64,000 nucleotides of DNA from Janthinobacterium sp. 1_2014MBL_MicDiv (GTDB lineage: Bacteria > Pseudomonadota > Gammaproteobacteria > Burkholderiales > Burkholderiaceae_D): contig NZ_CP011319.1 in the NCBI RefSeq assembly GCF_001865675.1, positions 1,984,001-2,048,000 on the forward strand. The letters are read 5' to 3'. Below are positions 46,363 to 55,150 of the stretch, in pieces. The position numbers were made by a program, and so were the translations under genes. The number at the start of each line of letters is the position of its first letter. Within the stretch, counting starts at the first letter, position 1. The notes beneath the pieces are model-generated. The model searched no databases. It was not told the origin of the DNA and saw nothing but the letters and a program-made list of their open reading frames with translations.

Positions 46363-47276
46363 GCGCGGCCATCCTGAAAAGCCACGAAAAGGACCTGGGC
46401 GGCGGCTTCGTCGTGCGGCGCCTGCTGCCGTCCGCCGTGAAGCAGGCCGTCGGCCCCTTCATCTTTTTCGACCATTTCGGCCCCATCGACGTGGCGCCCG
46501 ACGCCAACCACGACGTGCGTCCGCATCCGCATATCGGCCTGGCCACCGTCACCTACCTGTTCGAAGGGGCGATCGACCACCGCGACAGCATCGGCTCCTG
46601 CCAACGCATCGAGCCGGGCGCGATCAACTGGATGACGGCCGGGCGCGGCATCGTGCATTCGGAGCGCACGCCGCCCGACCTGGTGGGCCAGCCGCACCGC
46701 ACGCACGGCTTGCAGCTGTGGGCCGCGCTGCCGAAGGCGCACGAAGAGGACGAGCCGAGTTTCACGCACACGCCGCAAGCCGACATTCCCGTCGTGGCGC
46801 TCGATGGCGCCGTGGTAAAGGTATTGATCGGCACGGCGTTTGGCCAGACCTCGCCCGTGCGCACCTACATGCAGACGGTGTACCTGGACGTGGCGCTGGA
46901 GGTAGGCAAGGAACTGCGGCTGGACGGCTTGCCGGCGGAAGCGGCGCTCTACCCGATCAGCGGCGAAGTGCTGCTCGACGGCGTGGCGCTGCTGCCGCAC
47001 ACCATGGCCCTGCTGGAGGCGGGCGCCGTGCAAACGGGCGCCGTGCAAGCGGGCGCCGCGCCTGTCGTGACGGCAGGCAGCGGTCCGGTGCAGTTCGTCG
47101 TCATCGGCGGCGAGCCGCTGGATGGCCACCGCTTCCTGTTCTGGAATTTCGTTTCGTCCAGCAAGGAGCGTTTGTCGCAGGCGGCCGACGACTGGAGCGC
47201 CCAGCGCATGGGGCAGGTGCCGGGCGAGACGGAATTCATCCCGCTGCCGAAGGCACCCCTGCGCCCGGCGACCTGA
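46359..47276 (+). CDS. Pirin family protein
   Basis: A 305-residue bicupin. The N-terminal cupin carries the metal-binding pattern DVRPHPHIGLATVTYLFEGAIDHRDS and the pirin signature GAINWMTAGRGIVHSERT. Pirins act as quercetinase-like dioxygenases or redox-sensing cofactors; the activity here is not predictable. Coupled with the OsmC gene, suggesting an oxidative stress function (inference). A short duplicated stretch GAVQTGAVQAGA lies near residue 225. Confidence 0.92.
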   Translation: MSAAILKSHEKDLGGGFVVRRLLPSAVKQAVGPFIFFDHFGPIDVAPDANHDVRPHPHIGLATVTYLFEGAIDHRDSIGSCQRIEPGAINWMTAGRGIVHSERTPPDLVGQPHRTHGLQLWAALPKAHEEDEPSFTHTPQADIPVVALDGAVVKVLIGTAFGQTSPVRTYMQTVYLDVALEVGKELRLDGLPAEAALYPISGEVLLDGVALLPHTMALLEAGAVQTGAVQAGAAPVVTAGSGPVQFVVIGGEPLDGHRFLFWNFVSSSKERLSQAADDWSAQRMGQVPGETEFIPLPKAPLRPAT

Positions 47277-47282
47277 CAGCGC

Positions 47283-49745
47283 CTAGAAACGCGCGCGCAA
47301 GGTCAGTTGCGCCTTGCGCGGTTCGCCGTAGAAATTGCCCCAGGCCGGCGCGCCCACCGTCTGGTAGTAGCGCTTGTCGAGCAGGTTCGTGACGGACAGC
47401 GACGCCGTCCAGTTGCGGTCGATTTGGTAGGCGGCGCGCGCACTCCACAGCGCATAGGCGCCCTGCGCCACCGTGATGCCCTGCGTCACGCGCGAACTCT
47501 CCGTCTGGAAGTTGACGCCGCCGCCTACGCTCCAAGCCTGCAGGGCGCCGGGCAGGCGGTAGTCGCTCCACGCGCGCAGCATGTGGCGCGGCGAGTAGGT
47601 GCTGGCGAACATCACGCCCGCGCTCGACGTCTGTTCCAGGTACTTGAAGTTGTTCAGGGTGTAGCCGGCGAACAGCTGCCAGCCGCGCGCCACTTCGCCG
47701 CTGATTTCCGCATCGAGTCCTTCGCTGCGCACCTTGCCCATCGAGAAATAGCATTCCGTGCCGCTCGAGCAGGTATTGACCAGGTCAAGCTCCGCGCGGT
47801 TGCGCTGTTCGATGCGGAACAGGGCCAGCGAGGCATTCACCTTGCCGTCGAACAGTTCGCCCTTCACGCCCACTTCCAGGTTGCGTCCCTTCAGCGGGTC
47901 GAGCAGGGCGCCGTCCGCCGTGCGCTGGTTTTGCGGCTGGAAGATGTCGGAAATGCTGGCGTAGCCGGACCAGCGCGGATCGAAGGCGTAGATCACGCCG
48001 CCATACGGCGTGACGACGCCGTTTTCGCGGTACGGGTCGATGTACACCTCGCCCGTGTCGCGGTACACGCTGCTCGACTTGTAGTTCGACACGCGCGCGC
48101 CGGCCACCACGGTGAGCGGGTCGTTGACGCTGAAGCGGGCCACGCCATAGGCGCCCGTCTGCGTCATGCGGGTGACGCTGGGGTCGCCGCGGTAGCTGTT
48201 CTCGCGGAACCAGGCATCGCTCGGCTCGGCCACGCCGTGGTTCGGCTGCAGCGGGTTGTTCGGCTTTTGCAGCAGGGCCAGGCTGTAGTCGCTGTCGCTT
48301 TCCAGGCGGTTGGTGCTGATGCCGGCGCTGAAGCCGTGGCGGCGGCCGAAAGCGTTGAATTTGCCATCGAGCGACAGGTCGACGCCCTTGTTGGTGGTGC
48401 CGTAGTCGAATACGCCGCCGTACATCATCATGCCGGCCAGCGTGGCGGGGTCAATCGCGCCCTGGCTGAACATGTATTTCACGTCATGCCGTTCGCGCGT
48501 GTAGTTGGCGCTGGCTTTCAGCGACCAGTCGGCGTCGATGCGGTGTTCGAATTCGGCAAAGACGGCCGTCTGGCTGCTGTCCCAGCGGTTCCAGTCGGCG
48601 CCGAGGAAGGTCGAGCGGGGCAGTTGCGGGTCGCTGCCATCGCGGTAGCGCGGCATGCCGGAGAAGAACGGCGTCGACTTCAGCCTTTCATGGCTGGCGC
48701 CCGTCGTCAGCTTGCTGCCCGGCGCCAGGTCGAATTCCAGCACGCCATACAGTACGTCGGTGCGGCTGTCGGCCACGTCGTAAAAATAATCGCGCTGGTC
48801 GTGCGCGGCCACGGCGCGGCCGCGGATGCTGCCCGACTCGTTGAGCGGGCCGCTAACGTCCACTTCACCGCGCACATCGTTCCAGCGGCCGGCGCCCAGC
48901 GCCAGCTGCACCTGTTTTTCCGCCAGCGGGCGCTTGCGCACCATGTTGATGGCGGCGCCGGGCGAGCCCGTACCCTGCAGCAGTCCGGTGGCGCCGCGCA
49001 CGATTTCCACGCGGTCCAGCATGGCCGTGTTGCTGGTAAAACTGTTCGCCTGCGGGTAGTACATGGCGCGGTTGACGCCGTCGAACTGGTAAGTCTCGAC
49101 CATGAAGCCGCGCGAATACACGTAGCGCCCGCCCATCGGGCTGTCGTACATGGTGATGCCGGTGGTGTTGGCCAGCACGGCGTCGATGGTGTTGAGGTTC
49201 TGGTCGTCCATCTTCTGGCGCGTGACGACGCTGACCGATTGCGGGATTTCGCGCAGGGTCTGCACGCCCTTGCCGACGGTGACGGCGCGCGCCGCGTAGG
49301 AGTTGCTGTGTTCACTGACCGGGTCGCGCTCCATGCTGGCGTTCACGACCACGGGGGCCATGACCTTGTCGCCCGTCGCTGGCGATGCGGCAGGCGCCGC
49401 CTGGCGCAGCACATACGCGCCGTTCGGCAGCTGCACGGCTTCCAGGCCGCTGCCGGCCAGCACCTGGGCAAAGCCCTGCGCCACGCCATGGCTGCCGCGC
49501 ACGCCGGGCGAGCGCAAGCCCCGCGTCTGCGCCGGGTCGGTCGACAGGCTGACGCCGGCGGCCACGGCGAAATCGTTCAGGGCCGTGGCCAGCGGGCCGG
49601 CCGGCACGGCGTAGGCTTGCGCGGCAGTGGCGGCCTGGCCTTGCGCCAGCGCGGGCGCGGCGACAAAGGCGGCGCAAGCCATGGCGATGACGGCCAGGCG
49701 GATGGCGCGGGCGGCGGGAAGGAGGACGGGGGTGTTCGGCTGCAT
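47283..49745 (-). CDS. TonB-dependent siderophore receptor with STN domain
   Basis: An 820-residue outer-membrane receptor. The signal peptide is followed by an N-terminal secretin/TonB short domain (about 40-110; VPAGPLATALNDFAVAAGVSLS), which signals to FecR. The plug (about 160-270) contains LREIPQSVSVVTRQKMDDQNLNTIDAVLANT, and a 22-strand barrel ends in terminal Phe (LTLRARF). It is downstream of the anti-sigma and sigma genes on the same strand, so it is probably the receptor for the substrate that activates them. The ferric ligand is unknown. Confidence 0.93.
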   Translation of the reverse strand: MQPNTPVLLPAARAIRLAVIAMACAAFVAAPALAQGQAATAAQAYAVPAGPLATALNDFAVAAGVSLSTDPAQTRGLRSPGVRGSHGVAQGFAQVLAGSGLEAVQLPNGAYVLRQAAPAASPATGDKVMAPVVVNASMERDPVSEHSNSYAARAVTVGKGVQTLREIPQSVSVVTRQKMDDQNLNTIDAVLANTTGITMYDSPMGGRYVYSRGFMVETYQFDGVNRAMYYPQANSFTSNTAMLDRVEIVRGATGLLQGTGSPGAAINMVRKRPLAEKQVQLALGAGRWNDVRGEVDVSGPLNESGSIRGRAVAAHDQRDYFYDVADSRTDVLYGVLEFDLAPGSKLTTGASHERLKSTPFFSGMPRYRDGSDPQLPRSTFLGADWNRWDSSQTAVFAEFEHRIDADWSLKASANYTRERHDVKYMFSQGAIDPATLAGMMMYGGVFDYGTTNKGVDLSLDGKFNAFGRRHGFSAGISTNRLESDSDYSLALLQKPNNPLQPNHGVAEPSDAWFRENSYRGDPSVTRMTQTGAYGVARFSVNDPLTVVAGARVSNYKSSSVYRDTGEVYIDPYRENGVVTPYGGVIYAFDPRWSGYASISDIFQPQNQRTADGALLDPLKGRNLEVGVKGELFDGKVNASLALFRIEQRNRAELDLVNTCSSGTECYFSMGKVRSEGLDAEISGEVARGWQLFAGYTLNNFKYLEQTSSAGVMFASTYSPRHMLRAWSDYRLPGALQAWSVGGGVNFQTESSRVTQGITVAQGAYALWSARAAYQIDRNWTASLSVTNLLDKRYYQTVGAPAWGNFYGEPRKAQLTLRARF

Positions 49746-49860
49746 GCTCGGTCTTTCTGCTCAGAGGGATAGGAAAATGGCGAATGAATCGGCTACTTAC
49801 CTGTGAAGCCGAAGCAGCACGCCGAAACACCAACCCCTGGCGCAAAAAAAACGAAAAATA

Positions 49861-50838
49861 TTATGCCGTCCTGGCCGAGACGGTGGCCCAGTAGCGCGTG
49901 AAGTACGTCACTTGCAGGCCGTGCGAGGCGCACAGGCCTTCCAGCACGGCGTCGATATCGTCGAGCCGGTAGGTGCCCGTCACGGGCCGCCGCGCCACGG
50001 CGGCGTCGCACGCGAGGCGCCCGCGCCGGTAGCGCGCCAGTTCCGACACCAGCTGCCGCAGCGGCCAGTCGGCGGCCACCAGCATGCCGCGCAGCCAGCT
50101 GTCCTGGTGCGCGGGCATGGCTTGCACGCCGTCCGCGCCCGCCGCCGTGAAGCGCAGCTGCTGGCCCGCGTCCAGGCGCTGCACGGCGTCGGGCCGCGCC
50201 GCGCAGCGCACCTCGACGGCGTGCTCGAAGACGCTGACGGTGCTGGCGCCATCGGGACCTTCGTCGCAGCGCACGCCGAAGCGCGTGCCCAGCGCGCGGA
50301 TCACGCCATGCGGCGTGTCGACCAGGAAGGGGCGCGGGTCGGGCGCCGTCGTGATCATGATCTCGCCATGGTGCAGGCGGATGCGGCGCTGCGTGGCGCT
50401 GTAATCGACGCCCAGCGCGCTATCCGTGTTTATCTCCATCCGGCCGCCGTCGGCCAAGGTCACCTGGCGGCGCTGGCCCGGCGCCGTGCGCAGGGACGCC
50501 GTCCACGCTTGCCAGGGTGCCGACTGCAGGCTCGCCTGGCCCAGCGCGATGCCGCCGCCGGCCGCCACCAGCATGGCCAGCACCTTGGTCGCCGCGCGCC
50601 GGCGCTGCTGCGCCGCCTGCAGCGCGGGAATCGCCAGCGCTGGCGGTATCGTGCCCAGCTGGCCGCGCATGCGCTGCAGCAGGGTCCAGGCCCGTTCATG
50701 CTCGGCGCTGGCATCGCGCCATGCCTGCAGGGCGGCCGGGTCGGCGCTGCCGCATTGCTGTTCCACGTGCCAGTGGGCGGCGGCGGCCAGCACCTTGCGG
50801 GCAAGGGGCGCGGAAGGCGAGGTCGCGGGGCCGAACAT
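49861..50838 (-). CDS. fecR: FecR-type anti-sigma regulator
   Basis: A 325-residue protein. The N-terminal cytoplasmic domain (KVLAAAAHWHVEQQCG...AWTLLQRM) binds sigma, and a membrane segment (KVLAMLVAAGGGIALGQA) follows near residue 95. The periplasmic FecR domain reads RQVTLADGGRMEINTDSALGVDY, and the C-terminus is STN-like. Its ATG overlaps the sigma gene stop (TGATG). It passes the signal from the TonB receptor to the ECF sigma factor. Confidence 0.92.
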   Translation of the reverse strand: MFGPATSPSAPLARKVLAAAAHWHVEQQCGSADPAALQAWRDASAEHERAWTLLQRMRGQLGTIPPALAIPALQAAQQRRRAATKVLAMLVAAGGGIALGQASLQSAPWQAWTASLRTAPGQRRQVTLADGGRMEINTDSALGVDYSATQRRIRLHHGEIMITTAPDPRPFLVDTPHGVIRALGTRFGVRCDEGPDGASTVSVFEHAVEVRCAARPDAVQRLDAGQQLRFTAAGADGVQAMPAHQDSWLRGMLVAADWPLRQLVSELARYRRGRLACDAAVARRPVTGTYRLDDIDAVLEGLCASHGLQVTYFTRYWATVSARTA

Positions 50839-51347
50839 CAGCAGGCCGCCAGCAGCAGGCATTCGGTGTAGGCGCGCACCAGGTGTTTCTTGACGGTCGG
50901 CAGGGACACGCCGAGGCGCTGGCTGATGTCCACGTAGCTCAATTCCTCGATTTGCGCCAGCAGGAAGATGGCGCGCGTGCGCGCACCGAGGCTGTCGAGC
51001 AGGCGGTCGATGGCCAGCAGGGTTTCGATGATGATGGCGTGCGTCTCGGCGCAAATCGTTGTCGGCTCGGCCTGCTGCGCCAGCGCTTCCAGGTAGGCTT
51101 GCTCCAGCGCGTGGCGCCGGTAGCGATCGATCAGCAGGCCGCGCGCGATGGTGGCCAGGTAGCCGCGCGGTTCGCGCAGCGGTGCGGCGTCGCGCTTGCC
51201 CAGCAGACGCAAAAACGTGTCCTGCGCCAGGTCGGCCGCCTCGGCCCGGTTGCCCAGCTTGCCGCGCAGCCAGCCATACAGCCAGCCGTGGTGTTCGCTG
51301 TACAGGGTGCTCAGGTGGGCGGCATGGATGGGACTGACGGTGCTCAC
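50838..51347 (-). CDS. fecI: FecI-type ECF sigma factor
   Basis: A 169-residue iron-starvation sigma. Region 2 contains LGNRAEAADLAQDTFLRLLG and REPRGYLATIARGLLIDRYRR. Region 4 contains LLDSLGARTRAIFLLAQIEELSYVDISQRLGVSLPTVKKHLVRAY. It starts with GTG after GGAGA. A near-consensus Fur site lies 67 bp upstream. Confidence 0.93.
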   Translation of the reverse strand: MSTVSPIHAAHLSTLYSEHHGWLYGWLRGKLGNRAEAADLAQDTFLRLLGKRDAAPLREPRGYLATIARGLLIDRYRRHALEQAYLEALAQQAEPTTICAETHAIIIETLLAIDRLLDSLGARTRAIFLLAQIEELSYVDISQRLGVSLPTVKKHLVRAYTECLLLAAC

Positions 51348-51413
51348 TGCGTTCTCCAGGCAATGGATGAGCTGGGCTGACGGAACGCGATGTACCGGCT
51401 GGCTGGGCTATTT

Positions 51414-51432
51414 GAGAATGATACTCATTATC
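51414..51432. promoter_or_regulatory. Fur box upstream of fecI
   Basis: GAGAATGATACTCATTATC matches the 19-bp Fur consensus GATAATGATAATCATTATC at 17 positions. It lies between the fecI start and the stop of the neighbouring hydrolase gene, so iron-replete Fur should repress the fecI-fecR-receptor unit. Confidence 0.88.
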
Positions 51433-51456
51433 ACATTGCCATGCGGGCGGCGTCAA

Positions 51457-52056
51457 TTACTGTGCGCCGCCCAGGCGCCAGCGCTCCTGCCACTGTTGCA
51501 GATCCGCCCAGGCTTGCTGCAGGGCCGTGGCGGACCAGTGCAGCAGGCTGTCCAGCGCCAGCAGGGTGCGCCGCAGGTGGATGCCGTCGAAAAACACGTG
51601 GTCGGCCACCACGGTGGCGGCCAGCCAGGCGGCGATGATGACGATGATGTCGTGGCGGCCGCTTTTCCACCAGCGCAGCGAGTGACGGCGGAAGATCCAC
51701 GGCACGCCCAGCGGATTGGGCCAGTCGGCCAGCAGGTGCATGATGCCGCCGGCGGCAAAGCCGAACAGGGGCGGCGCCCACACATGGTGCGGCAGTTGCA
51801 GATATGTGTAGACGAGCAGGGCGATCCAGGCCAGGCCCCAGTGCGTCCACGTGCGGTGGGTGATCCATAGCCGGTGCGTGCGTGCCCACCAGGCCACTTC
51901 CAGCCAGTCCGGCGCCGTGCCGCCCAGCGCGCCCATGACAAAGGCGAGCATGCTCAGCACTTGATAGGGGCCGCCGGCGCCAGCGTGCGCGACCAGGGCC
52001 GCGGCGATCACGCCGGCGGCCCAACCGGTCGCATGATGCGCTTTGTTGGAAGCCAT
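51457..52056 (-). CDS. YdjM/DUF457-type inner-membrane metal-dependent hydrolase
   Basis: A 199-residue integral membrane protein beginning MASNKAHHATGWAAGVIAAALV. It has His/Asp-rich conserved motifs typical of the family (GGTAPDWLE, ITHRTWTHWG, GGIMHLLADWPNPLGV) and about four membrane helices. The family (LexA-regulated YdjM in E. coli) is predicted to be a phospholipase-like hydrolase; the substrate is unknown. The gene ends just upstream of the Fur box. Confidence 0.85.
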   Translation of the reverse strand: MASNKAHHATGWAAGVIAAALVAHAGAGGPYQVLSMLAFVMGALGGTAPDWLEVAWWARTHRLWITHRTWTHWGLAWIALLVYTYLQLPHHVWAPPLFGFAAGGIMHLLADWPNPLGVPWIFRRHSLRWWKSGRHDIIVIIAAWLAATVVADHVFFDGIHLRRTLLALDSLLHWSATALQQAWADLQQWQERWRLGGAQ

Positions 52057-52313
52057 AGGAAAGGTAAAACGCCATGCTGGCGCTTTGTGAAATATAGGGG
52101 GTGTTAACTGGATGAATATACAGTATGAAAAGGCGTGCTAGGGGCTATTTGCGGAAAAATCGTCAATAATTTGTTAAATTATGTGTCGCGATGGCGCCCA
52201 AGGCGAGCCTGGCAAGTCATGCCGGCCCATCAAGTGTATTGTGTGGCTGATAATGTATTTGGCGCGCGGCGCGCTATGCTGAAAGCAGCCGTCTGATTTG
52301 AGGAGGTGTCGCC

Positions 52314-52418
52314 ATGAAAATCCCGCGCGAATTGCAGATTCCCGCCATCGTGTTTACGCTGGAAGCGGTGTTCATTCTGGGGCTGTCGATGATTTTTCTC
52401 GTGCTGGTGCCGCGCTAG
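52314..52418 (+). CDS. 34-residue single-helix membrane protein
   Basis: A short gene starting MKIPRELQIPAIVFTLEAVF, with about 22 hydrophobic residues up to the C-terminal PR. AGGAGGTG lies eight bases before the ATG, an unusually strong ribosome site for a random frame. No other feature occupies this gap. Function is unknown; small membrane proteins of this kind often bind a transporter or kinase. Confidence 0.65.
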   Translation: MKIPRELQIPAIVFTLEAVFILGLSMIFLVLVPR

Positions 52419-52635
52419 CGCTTGAAGCAAGGCCATAACGGTGTGGCGCTGCCTTGCCGTACGGTTCGTACTGCCTGCGCTGGCGCGCCTTGCGCTGACC
52501 ATTGTTCAGGCGCCAGCGATCAGGCGGGTGCGGGTAATCGTTGTGTCAGGTGGTTTGCATGGTGCTGCCGCCATGCCGCGTGGCGAGCGTCGCAGGCCGG
52601 CCATGCCCGCGCGCAGCAGGTTTGGTTCGGTGTTT

Positions 52636-54378
52636 CTACACGGTCAGCATGCCGCTATCGCACAGGGCGGCACCCTCGGTGCGGATGATCCAGCATTCCG
52701 GATACGGTTCGCTGGCAAAGCGGTTATGCCGGGCAAAACCGCTGAGCTTGTCGAGCGCCGTGGCGGGCGCCAGGGCGGTTTCCTTGCCGGTGGCGACGTC
52801 CAAGTGCCAGAAACCGCCGTTGCGGTGAAACAGCATGGGCAAGGCGGCCGCATTGGGTGCGGCGGCGTGGGCGGCCAGGCTGGGTTGGGCTTCCGGCAGC
52901 AGCAGGTAAAAACACTCTGCCCGCGCACCCTGGTCGATGCGGTGCAAAATGACGCCATGGCCGAAGATGGCCGTGACGCTGAGCACGACGATACCCTTGA
53001 TGCTGGCGGTCAATTCGATGCGCATGCCCAGGCGCAGGGCGACGGGCTTGTGCTTGCCGGGCCAGACGCCATCGAGCAGCAGGCCGTAGCGCGACACGTC
53101 TTCGATTTCAAAGCCTTGCGGACCGCGCCGGATGACGGCGTGGCGGCCCGACAGGCGGCGCGTCAAGCCGTTGTTGTCCTGGCCGTCCGGGCTGAAGTGG
53201 CTGAGCAGCACGTCCGCTTCCGGGTCCACCAGTTCGAAGCGGCCCAGCATGCATTCCTCGAGCGCGAACAGGCGGATCTGGCGCTGCGCGCCCGCTTCCG
53301 GCGCCGCATTGACGAGGCAGGCGGCCTGGCTCGGATGCGGATGGCAATGGCTGGCGGCGGGCAGGTCGACCTCGATCAATTCCTCGTCCCAGGCGATGGT
53401 GGTAAAACCCATGTCGATCTTGCCCTGCGGCGCAGACAGGTCCACGTGGGCGATGCCGGCATTGCGCGCCGTGACATCGAGGTTGCAGCCATCGCCGCCC
53501 GTGACGCGGGCGATCGACGCGTCGTCGGCCATCACGCGCACGTTCTTGTGCGTGCTGAGGAAGATCTGGTGGATTTCCGTCAGGGTGGCATCGCGGCGCG
53601 GCACGAGGATGACGAACGTGCACACCCATTTCTGCGCCACGGCCCCGTCGACGTGGCTGTGCACTTCCACCTCGATCTGGTACTGGCCATGTTCCTTGTT
53701 GCGCGAGGAGAATTCGACAAACACGGGCCGCCAGTCGCCGCGCGTCGTGCGCACGAAATCATGCTGGACGGCGCCGCGCGGTATCAGGTCCGAGCGCAGG
53801 CGCAAGGTCAGCTGCGGCGCGCAGGCGGCCGCCATGCCGCGCAATTCCATTTTTAACGTTTGCCGTCCGCCTGCCGCGCGCGGATCGAAGCCGCTGATGT
53901 GCAGGTGGGCATGGACGGGCTGGTAGGCGGGGCGGGCCGCGGTGCCCGGGGCGGCAGGCGAGGCCGCCGGCATGGCAGCGGACACCGCCAGGGGCGCGTG
54001 GGCGGGCAGTGCCGGCGCGCTGGCTGCCGGCGCATTGCCAGTAGCCGGGGCAGGCGGGGCGTCATGGGGGCGGGCAGCGGTAGCGGCCGGGACGTCATGC
54101 GGCGCAACATGCGCGCCAACGCCAACGCCAGTAAGCGGTCCGATATGCTGTGCAGTAACAGCGTCAGCAGCAGGGGCGTGCGGAAGCTCCGTTGCCGATG
54201 GCTCGGAACGGGCGCTGCGCAGTGCGGTCAACAGGTCGTAGCTGCTGGGAGCAATCGTCGCTTGCCGGTGGTTGGCGGCGCAGACGTCTTCCCCAGGCAA
54301 GACCCAGAACGTACAGTGCGGGTGCTCCGGGTTGCTGCATTTTTTCATGACATTCTGACTCGAATCGAGCGGGGGCAT
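52636..54378 (-). CDS. FHA-domain protein with N-terminal Cys/His cluster
   Basis: A 580-residue protein. The N-terminus has Cys14, Cys22, Cys33 and His37 (MKKCSNPEHPHCTFWVLPGED), probably binding zinc. A long Ala/Pro-rich linker (about 45-160) follows. A beta-rich middle domain (about 165-350) resembles nothing I can name. A forkhead-associated domain (about 376-460; CMLGRFELVD, RLSGRHAVIRRGPQGFEIEDVSRYGLLLDG) is followed by a beta-rich tail. FHA domains bind phosphothreonine peptides. The start at 54378 follows GAGGG; the longer frame upstream lacks such a site. A PP2C phosphatase gene lies 770 bp away. Confidence 0.8.
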   Translation of the reverse strand: MPPLDSSQNVMKKCSNPEHPHCTFWVLPGEDVCAANHRQATIAPSSYDLLTALRSARSEPSATELPHAPAADAVTAQHIGPLTGVGVGAHVAPHDVPAATAARPHDAPPAPATGNAPAASAPALPAHAPLAVSAAMPAASPAAPGTAARPAYQPVHAHLHISGFDPRAAGGRQTLKMELRGMAAACAPQLTLRLRSDLIPRGAVQHDFVRTTRGDWRPVFVEFSSRNKEHGQYQIEVEVHSHVDGAVAQKWVCTFVILVPRRDATLTEIHQIFLSTHKNVRVMADDASIARVTGGDGCNLDVTARNAGIAHVDLSAPQGKIDMGFTTIAWDEELIEVDLPAASHCHPHPSQAACLVNAAPEAGAQRQIRLFALEECMLGRFELVDPEADVLLSHFSPDGQDNNGLTRRLSGRHAVIRRGPQGFEIEDVSRYGLLLDGVWPGKHKPVALRLGMRIELTASIKGIVVLSVTAIFGHGVILHRIDQGARAECFYLLLPEAQPSLAAHAAAPNAAALPMLFHRNGGFWHLDVATGKETALAPATALDKLSGFARHNRFASEPYPECWIIRTEGAALCDSGMLTV

Positions 54379-54724
54379 TCTGCCCTCTGTTATACATGAG
54401 AGCTTACGCGCTTTTGCGCCCGCTTGGCAACCTTCGCGGCGAGCCGATGCACTCTTTTTGCAGGTTTTCATGTCGCTGGTCACATCTTGCCATGAATGCC
54501 ATGGAAACTATTGCCTAAAAGAATATTTTATAATCTTTTGAATATGTCATTTTGATATGTTCATTCGAGCGCGGCGTTTGCTGGCGCCGATTGTCCGCAT
54601 CCAGTGATGTCGTCGCTTGCGTCGCTGCTTCTCTCCGGCGCGCTGTGTGCTGCAAGGCACGCAGGACCTGCGGCATTTGCTATATGCTCGATTCTGCCCA
54701 TCCACTTTATCCCGGAGAAACCCC
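54379..54724. other. Divergent intergenic region
   Basis: A 346-bp gap between the FHA gene (minus) and the DUF2177 gene (plus). Its centre (about 54510-54560) is strongly AT-rich and contains several TATAAT-like stretches, so it probably holds promoters for both genes. I see no repeat or RNA structure. Confidence 0.4.
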
Positions 54725-55150
54725 ATGTCTGCCTTGCGCCCGCTCCAGCTTGCCACCGCCTATGGCGCCGCCCTGGCGGTCTTTCTCGCCATCGATGCCC
54801 TGTGGCTGACCGTGCTGATGGGGCAGGTGTATGCGCAGGCGCTGGGGCCCTTGCTGGCCGGGCGGCCCAGGCTGGGGCCGGCGGCCCTGTTTTACCTCTT
54901 GTATATGGTGGGCCTGCTGGTATTCGCCATCGTGCCAGGATTACGCAAGGGCAACTGGCGCGCGGCGGCGGCCCTGGGCGCCTTGCTGGGACTGGTTGCC
55001 TATGGCACGTATGACTTGAGCAATTATTCCACCTTGCAAGACTGGCCGCTGGCCCTCACGGTGATCGACATGGCCTGGGGCGCCGTGCTATCGGGCCTGG
55101 CCGCCGTGGCTGGCTATCTGGCGGCGCGCAAGGCGCCCGCCAAAAGCTAG
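54725..55150 (+). CDS. DUF2177 family membrane protein
   Basis: A 141-residue protein with four hydrophobic helices, typical of DUF2177 (ALAVFLAIDALWLTVLMGQVY, FYLLYMVGLLVFAIVPGLRKGNW, ALLGLVAYGTYDLSNYSTLQDW, WGAVLSGLAAVAGYLAA). The ATG at 54725 follows GGAGA. The stop overlaps the convergent phosphatase gene by four bases. Function is unknown. Confidence 0.85.
   Translation: MSALRPLQLATAYGAALAVFLAIDALWLTVLMGQVYAQALGPLLAGRPRLGPAALFYLLYMVGLLVFAIVPGLRKGNWRAAAALGALLGLVAYGTYDLSNYSTLQDWPLALTVIDMAWGAVLSGLAAVAGYLAARKAPAKS

Noticed and set aside
49861..51456. A 531-codon frame that would fuse FecR to an N-terminal extension
   Set aside because: The extension overlaps the fecI gene out of frame; the ATG at 50838 with a fecI stop overlap is the natural start.
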